Assembly: GCA_949282255.1 (NCBI GenBank)
Contig: CASDPA010000003.1
Location: 1-64,000, forward strand
Source: an uncultured Spirochaetales bacterium
GTDB lineage: Bacteria; Spirochaetota; Spirochaetia; Sphaerochaetales; Sphaerochaetaceae
Direction of reading: 5' to 3'
Length of the DNA: 64,000 bases
This document shows, piece after piece, positions 25,972 to 34,685 of the stretch. Both the position numbers and the translations under genes were made by a program. The number at the start of each line of letters is the position of its first letter. Positions within the stretch are counted from its first letter, which is position 1. The notes below the pieces were generated by a model. It searched no databases. It was given only the letters and a program-made list of their open reading frames with translations, and had not been told where the DNA came from.

Positions 25972-26011
25972 GAATTTTCAAATTGTTGAATATTGTGTTT
26001 GGGTGTATACT
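25969..26011 (+). promoter_or_regulatory. xdh operon promoter and adjacent palindrome
   Basis: TTGTTG (25983-25988), a 17 nt spacer and TATACT (26006-26011) give a leader of about 60 nt before xdhA. A dyad TTTGAA-N2-TTCAAA (25969-25982) touches the -35 and may be an operator. It differs from the TTGCA dyads at ygfK and ygeW. The leader is too short for a molybdenum cofactor riboswitch. Confidence 0.6.
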
Positions 26012-26077
26012 GTTCTCGGAGAATCATCAAGAAGGTAATTCTTCATTTTATAAAGAAAAAGATAATGGAGAGCACAA

Positions 26078-28219
26078 ATGGGTGTAACGCACATTGATGA
26101 CAAGATCAGAAGAAGCGACGCCATCCAAAAGGCCCGTGGAGAGGCGAAATATGCGTCGGATTATTTCTTCGATGACATGTTGTATGCCAGGATGCTGAGA
26201 AGCAGCGTGCCTAGGGCGGTGATAACGTCCATAACATATCCTCCTCTTCCGGAGGGTTATTATTTCATCAGCGCAAAGGATATCCCCGAGGGAGGGATGA
26301 ATTCACTGCATATGATAGGAGACGACTGGAGATGCTTTGCCGATGGCGATGTCAGGTACGTCGGCGAGACGATCGGCCTTTTTGTCGGTTCTTCCAGAGC
26401 AGTGCTTGAAAGCCTTGTGGAAAATACTGTGGTTGGTTATGAGGAGAAGGAGCCTGCCGTGACGATCGATGATGCGATAGCAGTCAAGGGCGGACCGATA
26501 CTCGAAAATGGAAGCGACGTGATGTGCCAGCTTTATTGTGAAAAAGGGCGCAGCATGGATGAGGTTTTCAAAGAGGCTGATGAAATATACGAAGAGACTT
26601 TGGAAACTGGTTTCCAGGAACATGTGCACCTTGAAACGAACGGTGCCGTCGTAACAAGAGAAGGGGAGGATTACGTCTTTTACATCTCTGCCCAGTGCCC
26701 GTTCTATGTGAGGAAGTCGGTCGCACAGGTTCTCGGCATACCTTTGGAGCATGTCGTAGTACGCCAGAGCACCACAGGAGGCGCTTTCGGCGGCAAGGAG
26801 CATTTTCCTGATGTTCTCGCAGGTCCGCTGCTTGTGGCGGAGAGTATCATCAACAAGCCAATAAAGCTTATCTTCGACAGGAAGGAGGATATGCTTTATT
26901 CTGTCAAAAGGCATCCGTCGAAAACGATATATAAAACTGCGATCAAGGATAAGAAAGTCATAGGTACGCAAGGCTGGGTTTATTACAATTGCGGAGCATA
27001 CCTGTCGGCTTCCTTTGTCGTATTGCAGCGCGGAGTCTTCCATGCAAATGGTGTTTATGATATTCCGAACACCTATGTTGAAGGATTCGGAATGGCTACC
27101 AACACATTCCCAAGCGATGCGTTCAGGGGTTTTGGGGCACCTCAGACACTTTATGCGATCGAGATGCATCTCAATCATGTGGCGCGCAGGATCGGGGTGG
27201 ATCCAGTGGAGCTGAAGAAAAGCATGTTCATAAAGCAGGGCGGGGAGACCATCACCAACGGCCATATAGTTGAAAAGGTCATGCTGGATGAGATGCTTGA
27301 TACGATTGCAAAGGCCTCCGATTATTGGAGGAAAAGCAAAGAATACGGGTATGGAAGCGGACGTGGTATCGGAATGAGCTTCTACAACCATGGAGGCGCT
27401 TTCACAGGAAATGGCGAGCAGGCCATAATCAAGGCTCATGCAAGGCTGGTCAAGGTTGGCGACAAGGTCAGGATCGAGGTGGGATCCACTGAGATGGGAC
27501 AAGGGTTCCAGACCATCTTGAGGAAGATTGCGGCCGCTGTTCTTGAAATATCCATCGATGATGTGGATTATCCGAATCCGGATACATCCATAGTACCTGA
27601 CAGCGGTCCTACCGCCGCTTCCAGATCGACCATGATCGTTGGAAAGCTTATAGAGCGCTGTGCACTTGAGATGAAGGAACGCTGGGATGAAGGTGATTTT
27701 TCTGTAGAAAAGGAATATGAGCATCCGGATGGACATCCCTGGGATCAGTCGGTTTTCCGTGGAGATGCATATCTCGGCTACGGCTGGGGGGCCTGCTGCG
27801 TGGAGCTTGAGGTTGACAAGCTTACAAACGAGGTGAAGGTGCTTGGCATCTGGTCCAGCCATGAGATAGGAAAGGCGATAGACGAGCTTATCGTGCATGG
27901 CCAGATAAATGGAGGTGTCATCCAATCTCTTGGATATGCTTCGATGGAGAAGATGGAGAACAAGGGAGGATATTTCCGTCAGGAAAGCATGTCCGATTAC
28001 GTTGTCCCGACAAGCATGGATTTCCCAAAACAGGAATACTTCATACAGGAAAACCCCTATGAATGGGGACCATTCGGTGCAAAGGGCATGGGAGAGCTTG
28101 TTTTCAATGGTGCTGATGCTGCGTATTGTGATGCACTTGAACGGGCATTGGGAGTGGAGACCCACAAGATTCCACTTCCACCGGAAGATATCGAGGAGGC
28201 TTTGAAGAATGGACGCTAA
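26078..28219 (+). CDS. xdhA: Molybdenum hydroxylase large subunit (xanthine dehydrogenase-like)
   Basis: A 713-residue molybdopterin subunit of the xanthine oxidase family, separate from its Fe-S and FAD subunits. Family motifs: QSTTGGAFGGKE (about 230-241, cofactor binding), DAFRGFGAPQ (about 347), EVGSTEMGQG (about 467) and the catalytic glutamate in PFGAKGMGEL (about 665-674). It is the hydroxylation site for purine-type heterocycles. The linked selD, yqeB, yqeC and XdhC genes suggest that it carries the labile selenium ligand of SDMH enzymes; the sequence alone cannot prove selenium over sulfur. First gene of xdhA-xdhC-xdhB-ygfM-xdhD. Confidence 0.93.
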   Translation: MGVTHIDDKIRRSDAIQKARGEAKYASDYFFDDMLYARMLRSSVPRAVITSITYPPLPEGYYFISAKDIPEGGMNSLHMIGDDWRCFADGDVRYVGETIGLFVGSSRAVLESLVENTVVGYEEKEPAVTIDDAIAVKGGPILENGSDVMCQLYCEKGRSMDEVFKEADEIYEETLETGFQEHVHLETNGAVVTREGEDYVFYISAQCPFYVRKSVAQVLGIPLEHVVVRQSTTGGAFGGKEHFPDVLAGPLLVAESIINKPIKLIFDRKEDMLYSVKRHPSKTIYKTAIKDKKVIGTQGWVYYNCGAYLSASFVVLQRGVFHANGVYDIPNTYVEGFGMATNTFPSDAFRGFGAPQTLYAIEMHLNHVARRIGVDPVELKKSMFIKQGGETITNGHIVEKVMLDEMLDTIAKASDYWRKSKEYGYGSGRGIGMSFYNHGGAFTGNGEQAIIKAHARLVKVGDKVRIEVGSTEMGQGFQTILRKIAAAVLEISIDDVDYPNPDTSIVPDSGPTAASRSTMIVGKLIERCALEMKERWDEGDFSVEKEYEHPDGHPWDQSVFRGDAYLGYGWGACCVELEVDKLTNEVKVLGIWSSHEIGKAIDELIVHGQINGGVIQSLGYASMEKMENKGGYFRQESMSDYVVPTSMDFPKQEYFIQENPYEWGPFGAKGMGELVFNGADAAYCDALERALGVETHKIPLPPEDIEEALKNGR

Positions 28220-28688
28220 AATCACTTTCAGACTGAACGGAAACCAAGCGGTTTTCGTAGGCAATCCTCTTGCACGCCTTGTCGATGTGCTCAGGGAGGA
28301 TTACGGCCTGGTTGGAGTCAAGGAAGGCTGTGGAGAAGGGGAATGCGGGGCCTGCTCCGTCCTTAAGGATGGCAAGCTTGTCACAAGCTGCATCATCCCC
28401 ATGGCCAGTGTTGACGGCTGTGAGATATACACTATAGAGGGAATAAGGGATACGGATAAGGGACGGTGCATAATCGATGCCTTTGCTGACGGAGGTGCCG
28501 TACAATGTGGCTTCTGCATTCCAGGTATGGTGCTTGCCTCCTATGCCCTCCTTTCGGAAAATCCGGATCCCAGCGAAGCTGATATAAGGCTTGCCCTCAG
28601 CGGGAATATCTGCAGATGCACGGGGTATGATTTGATAATCGAAAGCGTTAAGCTCGCAGCAAAAAGAGGAGGTGGGCTATGGCAGTAG
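28209..28688 (+). CDS. xdhC: Molybdenum hydroxylase [2Fe-2S] subunit
   Basis: A 159-residue two-cluster ferredoxin subunit with all ligands. The plant-type cluster uses GCGEGECGACSVL and a later Cys in LVTSCI; the helical cluster uses CGFCIPGM and CRCTGY. It passes electrons from the molybdenum centre to the FAD subunit. The start overlaps xdhA by 11 bp and the end overlaps xdhB by 10 bp, so stoichiometric translation is likely. The symbol follows the E. coli XdhABC naming; it is unrelated to the XdhC maturation factor at 33.7 kb. Confidence 0.94.
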   Translation: MDAKITFRLNGNQAVFVGNPLARLVDVLREDYGLVGVKEGCGEGECGACSVLKDGKLVTSCIIPMASVDGCEIYTIEGIRDTDKGRCIIDAFADGGAVQCGFCIPGMVLASYALLSENPDPSEADIRLALSGNICRCTGYDLIIESVKLAAKRGGGLWQ

Positions 28689-29542
28689 AAGCCTGTTACA
28701 TTCCCAAAACATTGCAGGAAGCCCTTGAAATAAGAAAGAAAACAGGGGCCAAGCCGCTTGCCGGAGGTACCGATCTCATGGTCCAAGCGGCAAAGGGGAC
28801 TGGGATTGCCCCTACATTCCCGTTTCCTGTGATGGTGATTTCAAACATCAAGGAACTCAAGGGGATAATGGTGGAGGATAAAGAGGTTGTCATAAAGGCA
28901 CTGTCGACTCCTGCAGAGATTTCTTGCTGCGATTTTGTCCCTTATAATGTGAGGGCCGCCGCATCACAAATGGGTGCGGTTGCATTGCGCAACAGTGCGA
29001 CGATTGGAGGGAATATCGGGAATGCTTCACCAAAGGGAGATCTTCCCCAGCCTCTCATCCTGCTGGATGCGAAGGTGGAACTGGCGAGTCTTGAGGGTGT
29101 GAGAACGGTTCTTCTCGATGATTTCATCAAAGGGAGCAAAAAGACCGTGCTGCGTGATGATGAGATCATAACGGCGGTAAGGATACCCGAGGTTGCATAC
29201 ACACATCTTTTCTATCATAAGATCGGCACTAGGAGAGCAAATGCCATAAGCAAGCTCAGCCTTTCCTGCCTGGCTTTTATAGAAGATGGTGTTGTAAAGG
29301 ATTTCAGGGCTTCTACAGGAGCAGCAGGTCCGAAGGTCAGAAGAAGCCGTGATGCGGAAAACATCATAATAGGTCTGAAAGTCGATGATATTGCTGATAA
29401 TATCGGACGTTTTACCGATGCATGGAATTCCATATTGAGTCCTCATGCAATGCCCGAATGGAGAAGGGCAAGCACGAGAAGGATGCTTACATATTTTCTG
29501 GAGAAGCTTTCTTCGGGTGCCGAGCCGGGGATCATCGTCTGA
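28679..29542 (+). CDS. xdhB: Molybdenum hydroxylase FAD subunit
   Basis: A 287-residue CO dehydrogenase flavoprotein-like subunit. The FAD-binding loops are KPLAGGTDLMVQAAKG (near residue 25) and ATIGGNIGNASPKGD (near 105); a C-terminal CODH-flavoprotein domain follows (FRASTGAAGPKVRRS). It oxidises the Fe-S subunit and reduces NAD(P) or another acceptor. Start ATG 28679, within the end of the Fe-S gene and preceded by AGAGGAGG. It completes the first hydroxylase; a second FAD subunit follows 22 bp later. Confidence 0.93.
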   Translation: MAVEACYIPKTLQEALEIRKKTGAKPLAGGTDLMVQAAKGTGIAPTFPFPVMVISNIKELKGIMVEDKEVVIKALSTPAEISCCDFVPYNVRAAASQMGAVALRNSATIGGNIGNASPKGDLPQPLILLDAKVELASLEGVRTVLLDDFIKGSKKTVLRDDEIITAVRIPEVAYTHLFYHKIGTRRANAISKLSLSCLAFIEDGVVKDFRASTGAAGPKVRRSRDAENIIIGLKVDDIADNIGRFTDAWNSILSPHAMPEWRRASTRRMLTYFLEKLSSGAEPGIIV

Positions 29543-29564
29543 TTTGGATTTGAAAGGAGGTCAT

Positions 29565-30242
29565 GTGAGGGAAATACTGAAACCTGCAACAGCAAAGGAT
29601 GCTGTGAAAATGGTTGACAAAGGGGCATATATGCTCGGAGGTACGGAGATTTTACGGTTGGGCTCATCCGTGGATGCGGATATTGCAATCATAGATGTGT
29701 CGGCTGTCGTCCCTTCCGGCATATCGGTTTTCTCCAATAAAGTTGAAATCGGAGCCAATGCAACGTTTTCTGATATTCTTGAAGCCAAAGAGATTCCTTC
29801 CTTTTTGAAGGATGCGGCATCTGAAATGAAATCGCCGCAGCTTAGGAATGCTGCAACAATAGGCGGAAACATTGCAGCCAAAAGGGATGATTCATATCTT
29901 ATTCCTGCTCTTGTTGCAGCTGATGCTCATCTTGTAGTTGTAAATAAGAAAGGGGAAATCCACGAATGCCCGCTAACAAAGTACATTTTTAAAGATTGTT
30001 CATGTCTTATTCTGAAGGTTGTTTTCAATGCAGACGTTTCTGTGTCTGTCAAACGATTTTCACTGACCAGCCATTCCCATGCGGTTTTGACATGCGCCTT
30101 CGGAATCAATGAATGTTATGCTGTGAAGGGAGGTGGCCTCGCCTTATCTATCGAGGATGCGGTTTTTGTTTCCGATATGTACGGTTCTTCGGAATATAAG
30201 AGATATCTTGCCGATGAGGCAAAGGCTGAAGCAGGGAGGTGA
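29565..30242 (+). CDS. ygfM: Second FAD-binding subunit, YgfM-like
   Basis: A 225-residue FAD subunit, shorter than xdhB. It keeps the binding loops (YMLGGTEILRLG near residue 21, AATIGGNIAAKRDD near 102), but its C-terminal domain is small and divergent. Paired with the following XdhD, it reproduces the E. coli ygfM-xdhD order. GTG 29565 is chosen because AAGGAGG lies 4 nt upstream; homology begins at this point (REILKPATAKDA). The xdhD start follows the stop by 3 bp. Confidence 0.85.
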   Translation: MREILKPATAKDAVKMVDKGAYMLGGTEILRLGSSVDADIAIIDVSAVVPSGISVFSNKVEIGANATFSDILEAKEIPSFLKDAASEMKSPQLRNAATIGGNIAAKRDDSYLIPALVAADAHLVVVNKKGEIHECPLTKYIFKDCSCLILKVVFNADVSVSVKRFSLTSHSHAVLTCAFGINECYAVKGGGLALSIEDAVFVSDMYGSSEYKRYLADEAKAEAGR

Positions 30243-30245
30243 TTT

Positions 30246-33122
30246 ATGGAAATCAGGACAGTAATAAACAATAAGAATGTCATCCTGAAAGCAGAAGCCT
30301 GGGAGGACCTGAGGACCGTGCTCTATAGGAGCGGCTTTACTTCGTTGCGCGACAGCGACGACAGGGAGGGGTTTTGCGGAAGCGATACGATCGTTTTCAA
30401 CGGAAAGCTCATGTACTCGAACCTTATTTTAGCCTATAAGGCGGAGGGCGCGAACATTAGGACGCCTGAATCCCTTTCCATCGGCAGGAAGCCAAATGAC
30501 GTGCAGAAGGCGATGATTGCATCCGGTGTCGTTCAAAGCGCTTACAATGCTCCGGAAGCAGCTCTTATACTCACATATCTGCTTGAAAAGAACCCTCATC
30601 CTTCAAAAGAGGAGATAAAGGACGCACTTTCCGGCATTTTCATACGCGATGCGGGCTATGAGCATTATTATCTTGCTGTCCGTCTTGTGGAGGAGGAAAG
30701 ACAATACGGCTGCTACAAGACTCCCGTATCCCCATCTTTCAGGGACAATCTCAAGTTCGTAGGAAAACCGACTGGAAAAATCGACGGAGAAGCTCTTGTA
30801 ATGGGCGAGAAGATGTTTGTCGAAGATAAGGTGCTTCCCGGCGCGTATGTGCTTCTCGTTCTCAGAAGCCCCTTTGCACATGCATACATAAAGAGCATTG
30901 ACATATCAAGAGCGGAGAAGCTTGACGGGGTTGAGACCGTGATAACCTGCGAGAACTGCCCGGATGTATATTACATGCAGGCAGGACAGGGAAATCCCGA
31001 GCCCAGTCCTCATGACAGGAGGCTTTTCAACCGCAAGGTGAGGCATGTCGGGGATCGGGTTGCGGCAGTTGTTGCAAAGGATTACGAAACAGCAGAAAAG
31101 GCTCTCAGCCTGATTAATGTGGAATACGAGCCCCTTTTGCCTGTATTCACGGTCGAAGAGGCAATGGCTGAAGGTGCTCCTCTTGTTCACAACGGTTTTG
31201 TCGAATACCGCTCCGGGGCTCCAGCCGATCTTGATGAATACAACAAAGAGTATGAGAAGAAGGATGGCAAGGTCATATACCAATTCCCTCTACACGGGGA
31301 TATCAGGCATAACATTGCAGCTGGGGCGCATGGCGGGATCGGCGATATAGAAAAAGGGTTTGAAGAAGCGGATGCAATAGTCGATGAGACCTATCAGACC
31401 AGCCAGGTACAGTGTACTCCCCTAGAGCCTCACGTATGCTATTCACGCATCGAAGGCGGACGTCTTGTCATTCACGCATCCACCCAGGTGCCATATCATG
31501 TGAGGCGTATCGTTTCCTGGGTTTGCGAGATACCTGAGCATAAGGTGCATGTCATTAAAGAAAGAGTTGGAGGCGGATATGGAAGCAAGCAGGATGTGCT
31601 TGTGGAGGATCTCTGCGGCTATGCCACATGGATTACGGGAAAACCAATATATTACCGTAATTCCAGAGCTGAGGAGTTTTATGCAAATTCCACACGCCAT
31701 CCGATGAGGGTCCGCGTCAAGATGGGTGCAAAAAAGGATGGTAGGATAACTGCGATCTACATGGATGTCAGGGCGAACACAGGTCCGTATGGTAATCACT
31801 GCCTGACCGTTCCGATGAATGCCTCAAGCAAAACACTGCCTATTTTTGCAGTGGACAACATGTATTACGACCTTACTACTTATTATACGAACATCCCTCC
31901 GACAGGTGCCTACCAGGGCTATGGGGCTCCCAAGGGGTATTTCGGTATAGTTTCTTGTATGGGACAGCTTGCCATGAAGCTTGGAATCGATCCGCTTGAA
32001 ATGGCTAAAAAGAATATAGTGGATGAAGGCTACATGCTTGAGATCCTGCGCGGTCTTGGCGAAGGAAGGGAAGGTGCTGTGGTTCCTGTAGGTTCCTGTG
32101 GTCTTCGTGAAGCCTTGGACAAGGGCGGAAAGATGATCGATTGGGGAAAGAAGGAAGTATCGGATGATCCCGATTGGAAAATCGGCAAGGGCTTTGCAAT
32201 GATACAGCAGGGCTCAGGGCTTCCTGGACTGGATCATTCGAATGCCCAGTGCAAGCTTGTTTCAGATGGTTCTTTCATCGTCTTAAGCGGAGGCGCCGAT
32301 CTTGGCACCGGTCTTGATACCATTTCAGCAAAGTGCTGTGCCGAGGTTTTGAAGTGCTGCCTTTCGGATGTTTCCGTAGTCAGTGGAGATACCGACAGCT
32401 GTTTGTTTGATACAGGCGCTTATGCATCAAGTGGAACATATTTTTCCGGCAATGCTTCTTTGAACGCTGCAAAGGATCTTCTCAAAAAAATCATTCATGA
32501 AGCTGCCTTGGAGCTTGATGAAAAAGAGGATGACCTGTTTGCCGCCGAACCGGGCAAGATAGTTTCCAAGAAGAGTGGAAAGGAGCTTACGTACGCCCAG
32601 ATAGCGCATGCTGTGTTAAGTGGTGATGGAAGGGGAGCGCTAATCGGAACCGGTACGTTTGTCACCCCGAATTTCGCAGTTCCGTATGGAGCGCATTTTG
32701 CGCAGGTGGCGGTCAATGTTAAGACGGGGCAGGTTAAGGTGATGAAATTCTACGCCCTTCAGGATGCGGGCACTCCGATCAATCCAGAGCTTGCTCTCTG
32801 CCAGATGTATGGTGCTGTCCAGAAGAGCATAGGGCACACGCTTTATGAGAACATGGTGCTTGATAAGGACGGCAGGTGCATAAATGCCAATCTGACCGAT
32901 TATGGAGCTCCGATGATAGGTGAGTCTCCTGATGATTTCAAGGCGGTTCTGATAGACGTCAACGACCAGTACGGTCCGTTCGGGGCAAAGTCGATAAGCG
33001 AGATTGCCACAAACGGTGCTGCCCCCGCGATTGCCATGGCGATTGCCGATGCAACAGGTGTATGGGTGAGGTCCTGGCCAATAACTCCTGAAAAGATACT
33101 CAAGGGGCTTGGACGGTTCTGA
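30246..33122 (+). CDS. xdhD: XdhD, fused hydroxylase with ligand-less ferredoxin domain
   Basis: A 958-residue XdhD, the same length as E. coli XdhD (956). Residues 1-150 are a ferredoxin fold without cluster ligands: the loop reads REGFCGSDTIVFNG, and the CGFC and CRCTGY sites are replaced by VVQSAYNAP and IRDAGY. From about 165 on is the molybdopterin part: RVGGGYGSKQD (about 442), AYQGYGAPKG (about 555), GGADLGTG (about 680) and the catalytic glutamate in GPFGAKSISEI. E. coli XdhD, as I recall it, also lacks these cysteines. XdhD is part of the anaerobic urate/purine pathway. Electron transfer must use another route, possibly YgfK. A bidirectional-looking terminator follows. Confidence 0.93.
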   Translation: MEIRTVINNKNVILKAEAWEDLRTVLYRSGFTSLRDSDDREGFCGSDTIVFNGKLMYSNLILAYKAEGANIRTPESLSIGRKPNDVQKAMIASGVVQSAYNAPEAALILTYLLEKNPHPSKEEIKDALSGIFIRDAGYEHYYLAVRLVEEERQYGCYKTPVSPSFRDNLKFVGKPTGKIDGEALVMGEKMFVEDKVLPGAYVLLVLRSPFAHAYIKSIDISRAEKLDGVETVITCENCPDVYYMQAGQGNPEPSPHDRRLFNRKVRHVGDRVAAVVAKDYETAEKALSLINVEYEPLLPVFTVEEAMAEGAPLVHNGFVEYRSGAPADLDEYNKEYEKKDGKVIYQFPLHGDIRHNIAAGAHGGIGDIEKGFEEADAIVDETYQTSQVQCTPLEPHVCYSRIEGGRLVIHASTQVPYHVRRIVSWVCEIPEHKVHVIKERVGGGYGSKQDVLVEDLCGYATWITGKPIYYRNSRAEEFYANSTRHPMRVRVKMGAKKDGRITAIYMDVRANTGPYGNHCLTVPMNASSKTLPIFAVDNMYYDLTTYYTNIPPTGAYQGYGAPKGYFGIVSCMGQLAMKLGIDPLEMAKKNIVDEGYMLEILRGLGEGREGAVVPVGSCGLREALDKGGKMIDWGKKEVSDDPDWKIGKGFAMIQQGSGLPGLDHSNAQCKLVSDGSFIVLSGGADLGTGLDTISAKCCAEVLKCCLSDVSVVSGDTDSCLFDTGAYASSGTYFSGNASLNAAKDLLKKIIHEAALELDEKEDDLFAAEPGKIVSKKSGKELTYAQIAHAVLSGDGRGALIGTGTFVTPNFAVPYGAHFAQVAVNVKTGQVKVMKFYALQDAGTPINPELALCQMYGAVQKSIGHTLYENMVLDKDGRCINANLTDYGAPMIGESPDDFKAVLIDVNDQYGPFGAKSISEIATNGAAPAIAMAIADATGVWVRSWPITPEKILKGLGRF

Positions 33123-33127
33123 AAAAT

Positions 33128-33163
33128 ATGCGGCTGGCTCTTTTAATCCGGCCGCATTTTTTT
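33128..33163 (+). terminator. Terminator of the xdh operon
   Basis: The stem ATGCGGC/GCCGCAT (33128-33134, 33151-33157) with inner pairs is followed by T7. The minus strand also ends in a T run (33122-33126), so it may serve the tetR gene as well. Confidence 0.88.
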
Positions 33164-33710
33164 AAGATAAGACTGCTTGGCTTTGCTGTAAAAGAAGCGT
33201 TATCTTGTCTATGTCCACGCTTAGAGGATTTGTGATATGCCTTTTCAAGACTTGGATCAAAAAAAGCGAATAGAAATCCAGCAAAAGCGGATCTGCATCC
33301 TTATCTCCATTTGCAAGCCTGGAAAAGAAAATGTAACGCAGTGCATCTCCAAGCTTTCTCTCAAACCGGATTCCTGGACGTTTCACTAAAAGCATCGAAA
33401 GGCTTTTTGAATCGTCGTCAGCAAAGTTTATTAGCCCTGCGAGAAATTTCTTTAGATCCTTTTCTTCTTCCAATTTCAGGAAACGGTATATCAGATCGTC
33501 CTCTATTTCCTCGTAAAGGTCTCTCACGTTATCATAGTAGGAATAGAATACGCTTCTTTCCACACCGGCCCTGTCGCTGACCATCCTTGCGCTTATCATA
33601 TCCTCGTCGTCTTCCGTCTCAAGAAGTTCCAAAAGGCTGTCCTGGAGCGCGAACTGCGCGCTGGTGAATGTGAGCTTTGATATTTTTGCAATGTATGAGT
33701 AAGGATTCAT
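33162..33710 (-). CDS. TetR/AcrR-family regulator
   Basis: A 182-residue TetR-type regulator. The N-terminal helix-turn-helix is at about 20-65 (SARMVSDRAGVERSVFYSYYDNVRDLYEEI); the C-terminal ligand domain is all-helical and unassigned. It is the last gene of the minus-strand set CSD, XdhC, TetR and converges on xdhD, so it is a candidate regulator of the island. The start has no Shine-Dalgarno; instead a TAGAAT box lies 6 nt upstream, inside the end of the preceding gene, so it can be made from its own leaderless transcript. Confidence 0.8.
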   Translation of the reverse strand: MNPYSYIAKISKLTFTSAQFALQDSLLELLETEDDEDMISARMVSDRAGVERSVFYSYYDNVRDLYEEIEDDLIYRFLKLEEEKDLKKFLAGLINFADDDSKSLSMLLVKRPGIRFERKLGDALRYIFFSRLANGDKDADPLLLDFYSLFLIQVLKRHITNPLSVDIDKITLLLQQSQAVLS

Positions 33711-33716
33711 ATAGTG

Positions 33717-33744
33717 ATTCTACCTTATTACGGAGCAGGGTGAA
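33717..33744 (-). promoter_or_regulatory. tetR promoter, leaderless geometry
   Basis: On the minus strand, TTCACC (33739-33744), a 16 nt spacer and TAGAAT (33717-33722) are followed after 6 nt by ATG 33710. Confidence 0.5.
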
Positions 33745-34685
33745 AGATATTTGAACATTACAGATGCCTGTCCCCCACAGGCCATGCCCAGCGCGCCCTT
33801 ATCGGTCAGATCAAAATCGGATATTATCGTTTTCCCCTTTGAGGAAAGCAGGTCGAGAGCCTTTCTCTTTGCTTCCTCTTCCAGCGCTCCTCCTCCAATG
33901 CTAGCAATGCATTTTGTGGATGTAACGAGCATTTCCGCACCTTTTCTTGCAGGTCCAGAGCCGGTTTTTTTTATTATGCGGCAAAGCACCGCTTCTTCTT
34001 TCAGTTCACAAAGAGCCTTCAGTATTGCCAGATCGGCTTCAATGGAATCTTTTTCCCCGCGGTATGTGCAAATGATTTCTGCCATTATTGCAACAGCGAT
34101 TTCTTCTGCAGTTGCGGCCTTGATTTCAAGACCTATCGGTGAATGCACTTTTTCAAGCTCTTTTCTGTCAAAGCCTTCATGCTCCAGCTCATTCCATGTC
34201 GCTGCTATCTTTTTTTTCGAACCTATCATGCCAATATAGGAAGAACTGTTTTTAAGGGCTTTGCGGATACAGATGCCATCAGCTTTATGTCCATGTGTGA
34301 ATATTATGAAATACGGGTTGTCGAAATGGTGTTTTTCAAGATCAATATCAGAAAACGGAAGAACATTCCTTTGGGCATTCATAAAACGCTCCTTGCTGCA
34401 GTATTCTTTTCTATCGTCGAACACCACAGTTTTGAGACCTACAATCTCGGCTATTTTATATAGCGCGGAAGCTATGTGCCCGGCTCCAAACATGACAAGT
34501 GTAGGCGGCAGGCATATCGGATCTTCCAGGTTGTCCTCCCTTTTTTCGAATGCACAGGTTGAATCGATCAGCTTTCCATTAAGAAAAAGCGCTTCCTCTC
34601 CCGCTATATCAGATGCCACACATAAGCTTCTTACAAGCTGCGCCATGCATAGTGTATCCTTCAGCCTCCTGTAATAGTTATCCAT
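33720..34685 (-). CDS. XdhC/CoxI-family hydroxylase maturation factor, permuted domain order
   Basis: A 321-residue XdhC-type protein that inserts the terminal sulfur or selenium ligand into molybdenum hydroxylases. The Rossmann domain comes first ([17 protein letters not shown] near 80, IGMIGSKKK near 160, [24 protein letters not shown]-type end). The XdhC_CoxI domain comes last ([40 protein letters not shown]). Usual XdhC proteins have the reverse order. ATG 34685 follows AAGGAGGAG and overlaps the CSD stop by 8 bp. A second, normally ordered XdhC domain is fused to YqeB at 48.7 kb. Confidence 0.85.
   Translation of the reverse strand: MDNYYRRLKDTLCMAQLVRSLCVASDIAGEEALFLNGKLIDSTCAFEKREDNLEDPICLPPTLVMFGAGHIASALYKIAEIVGLKTVVFDDRKEYCSKERFMNAQRNVLPFSDIDLEKHHFDNPYFIIFTHGHKADGICIRKALKNSSSYIGMIGSKKKIAATWNELEHEGFDRKELEKVHSPIGLEIKAATAEEIAVAIMAEIICTYRGEKDSIEADLAILKALCELKEEAVLCRIIKKTGSGPARKGAEMLVTSTKCIASIGGGALEEEAKRKALDLLSSKGKTIISDFDLTDKGALGMACGGQASVMFKYLSPCSVIR

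Noticed and set aside
25873-26077. A molybdenum cofactor riboswitch before xdhA
   Set aside because: The predicted leader is only about 60 nt, too short for the known fold; the upstream hairpin is better explained as a terminator.
26303-28264. A 653-codon open frame antisense to xdhA
   Set aside because: It mirrors the real gene codon by codon, has no recognisable domain and arises from codon bias; xdhA has all hydroxylase motifs.
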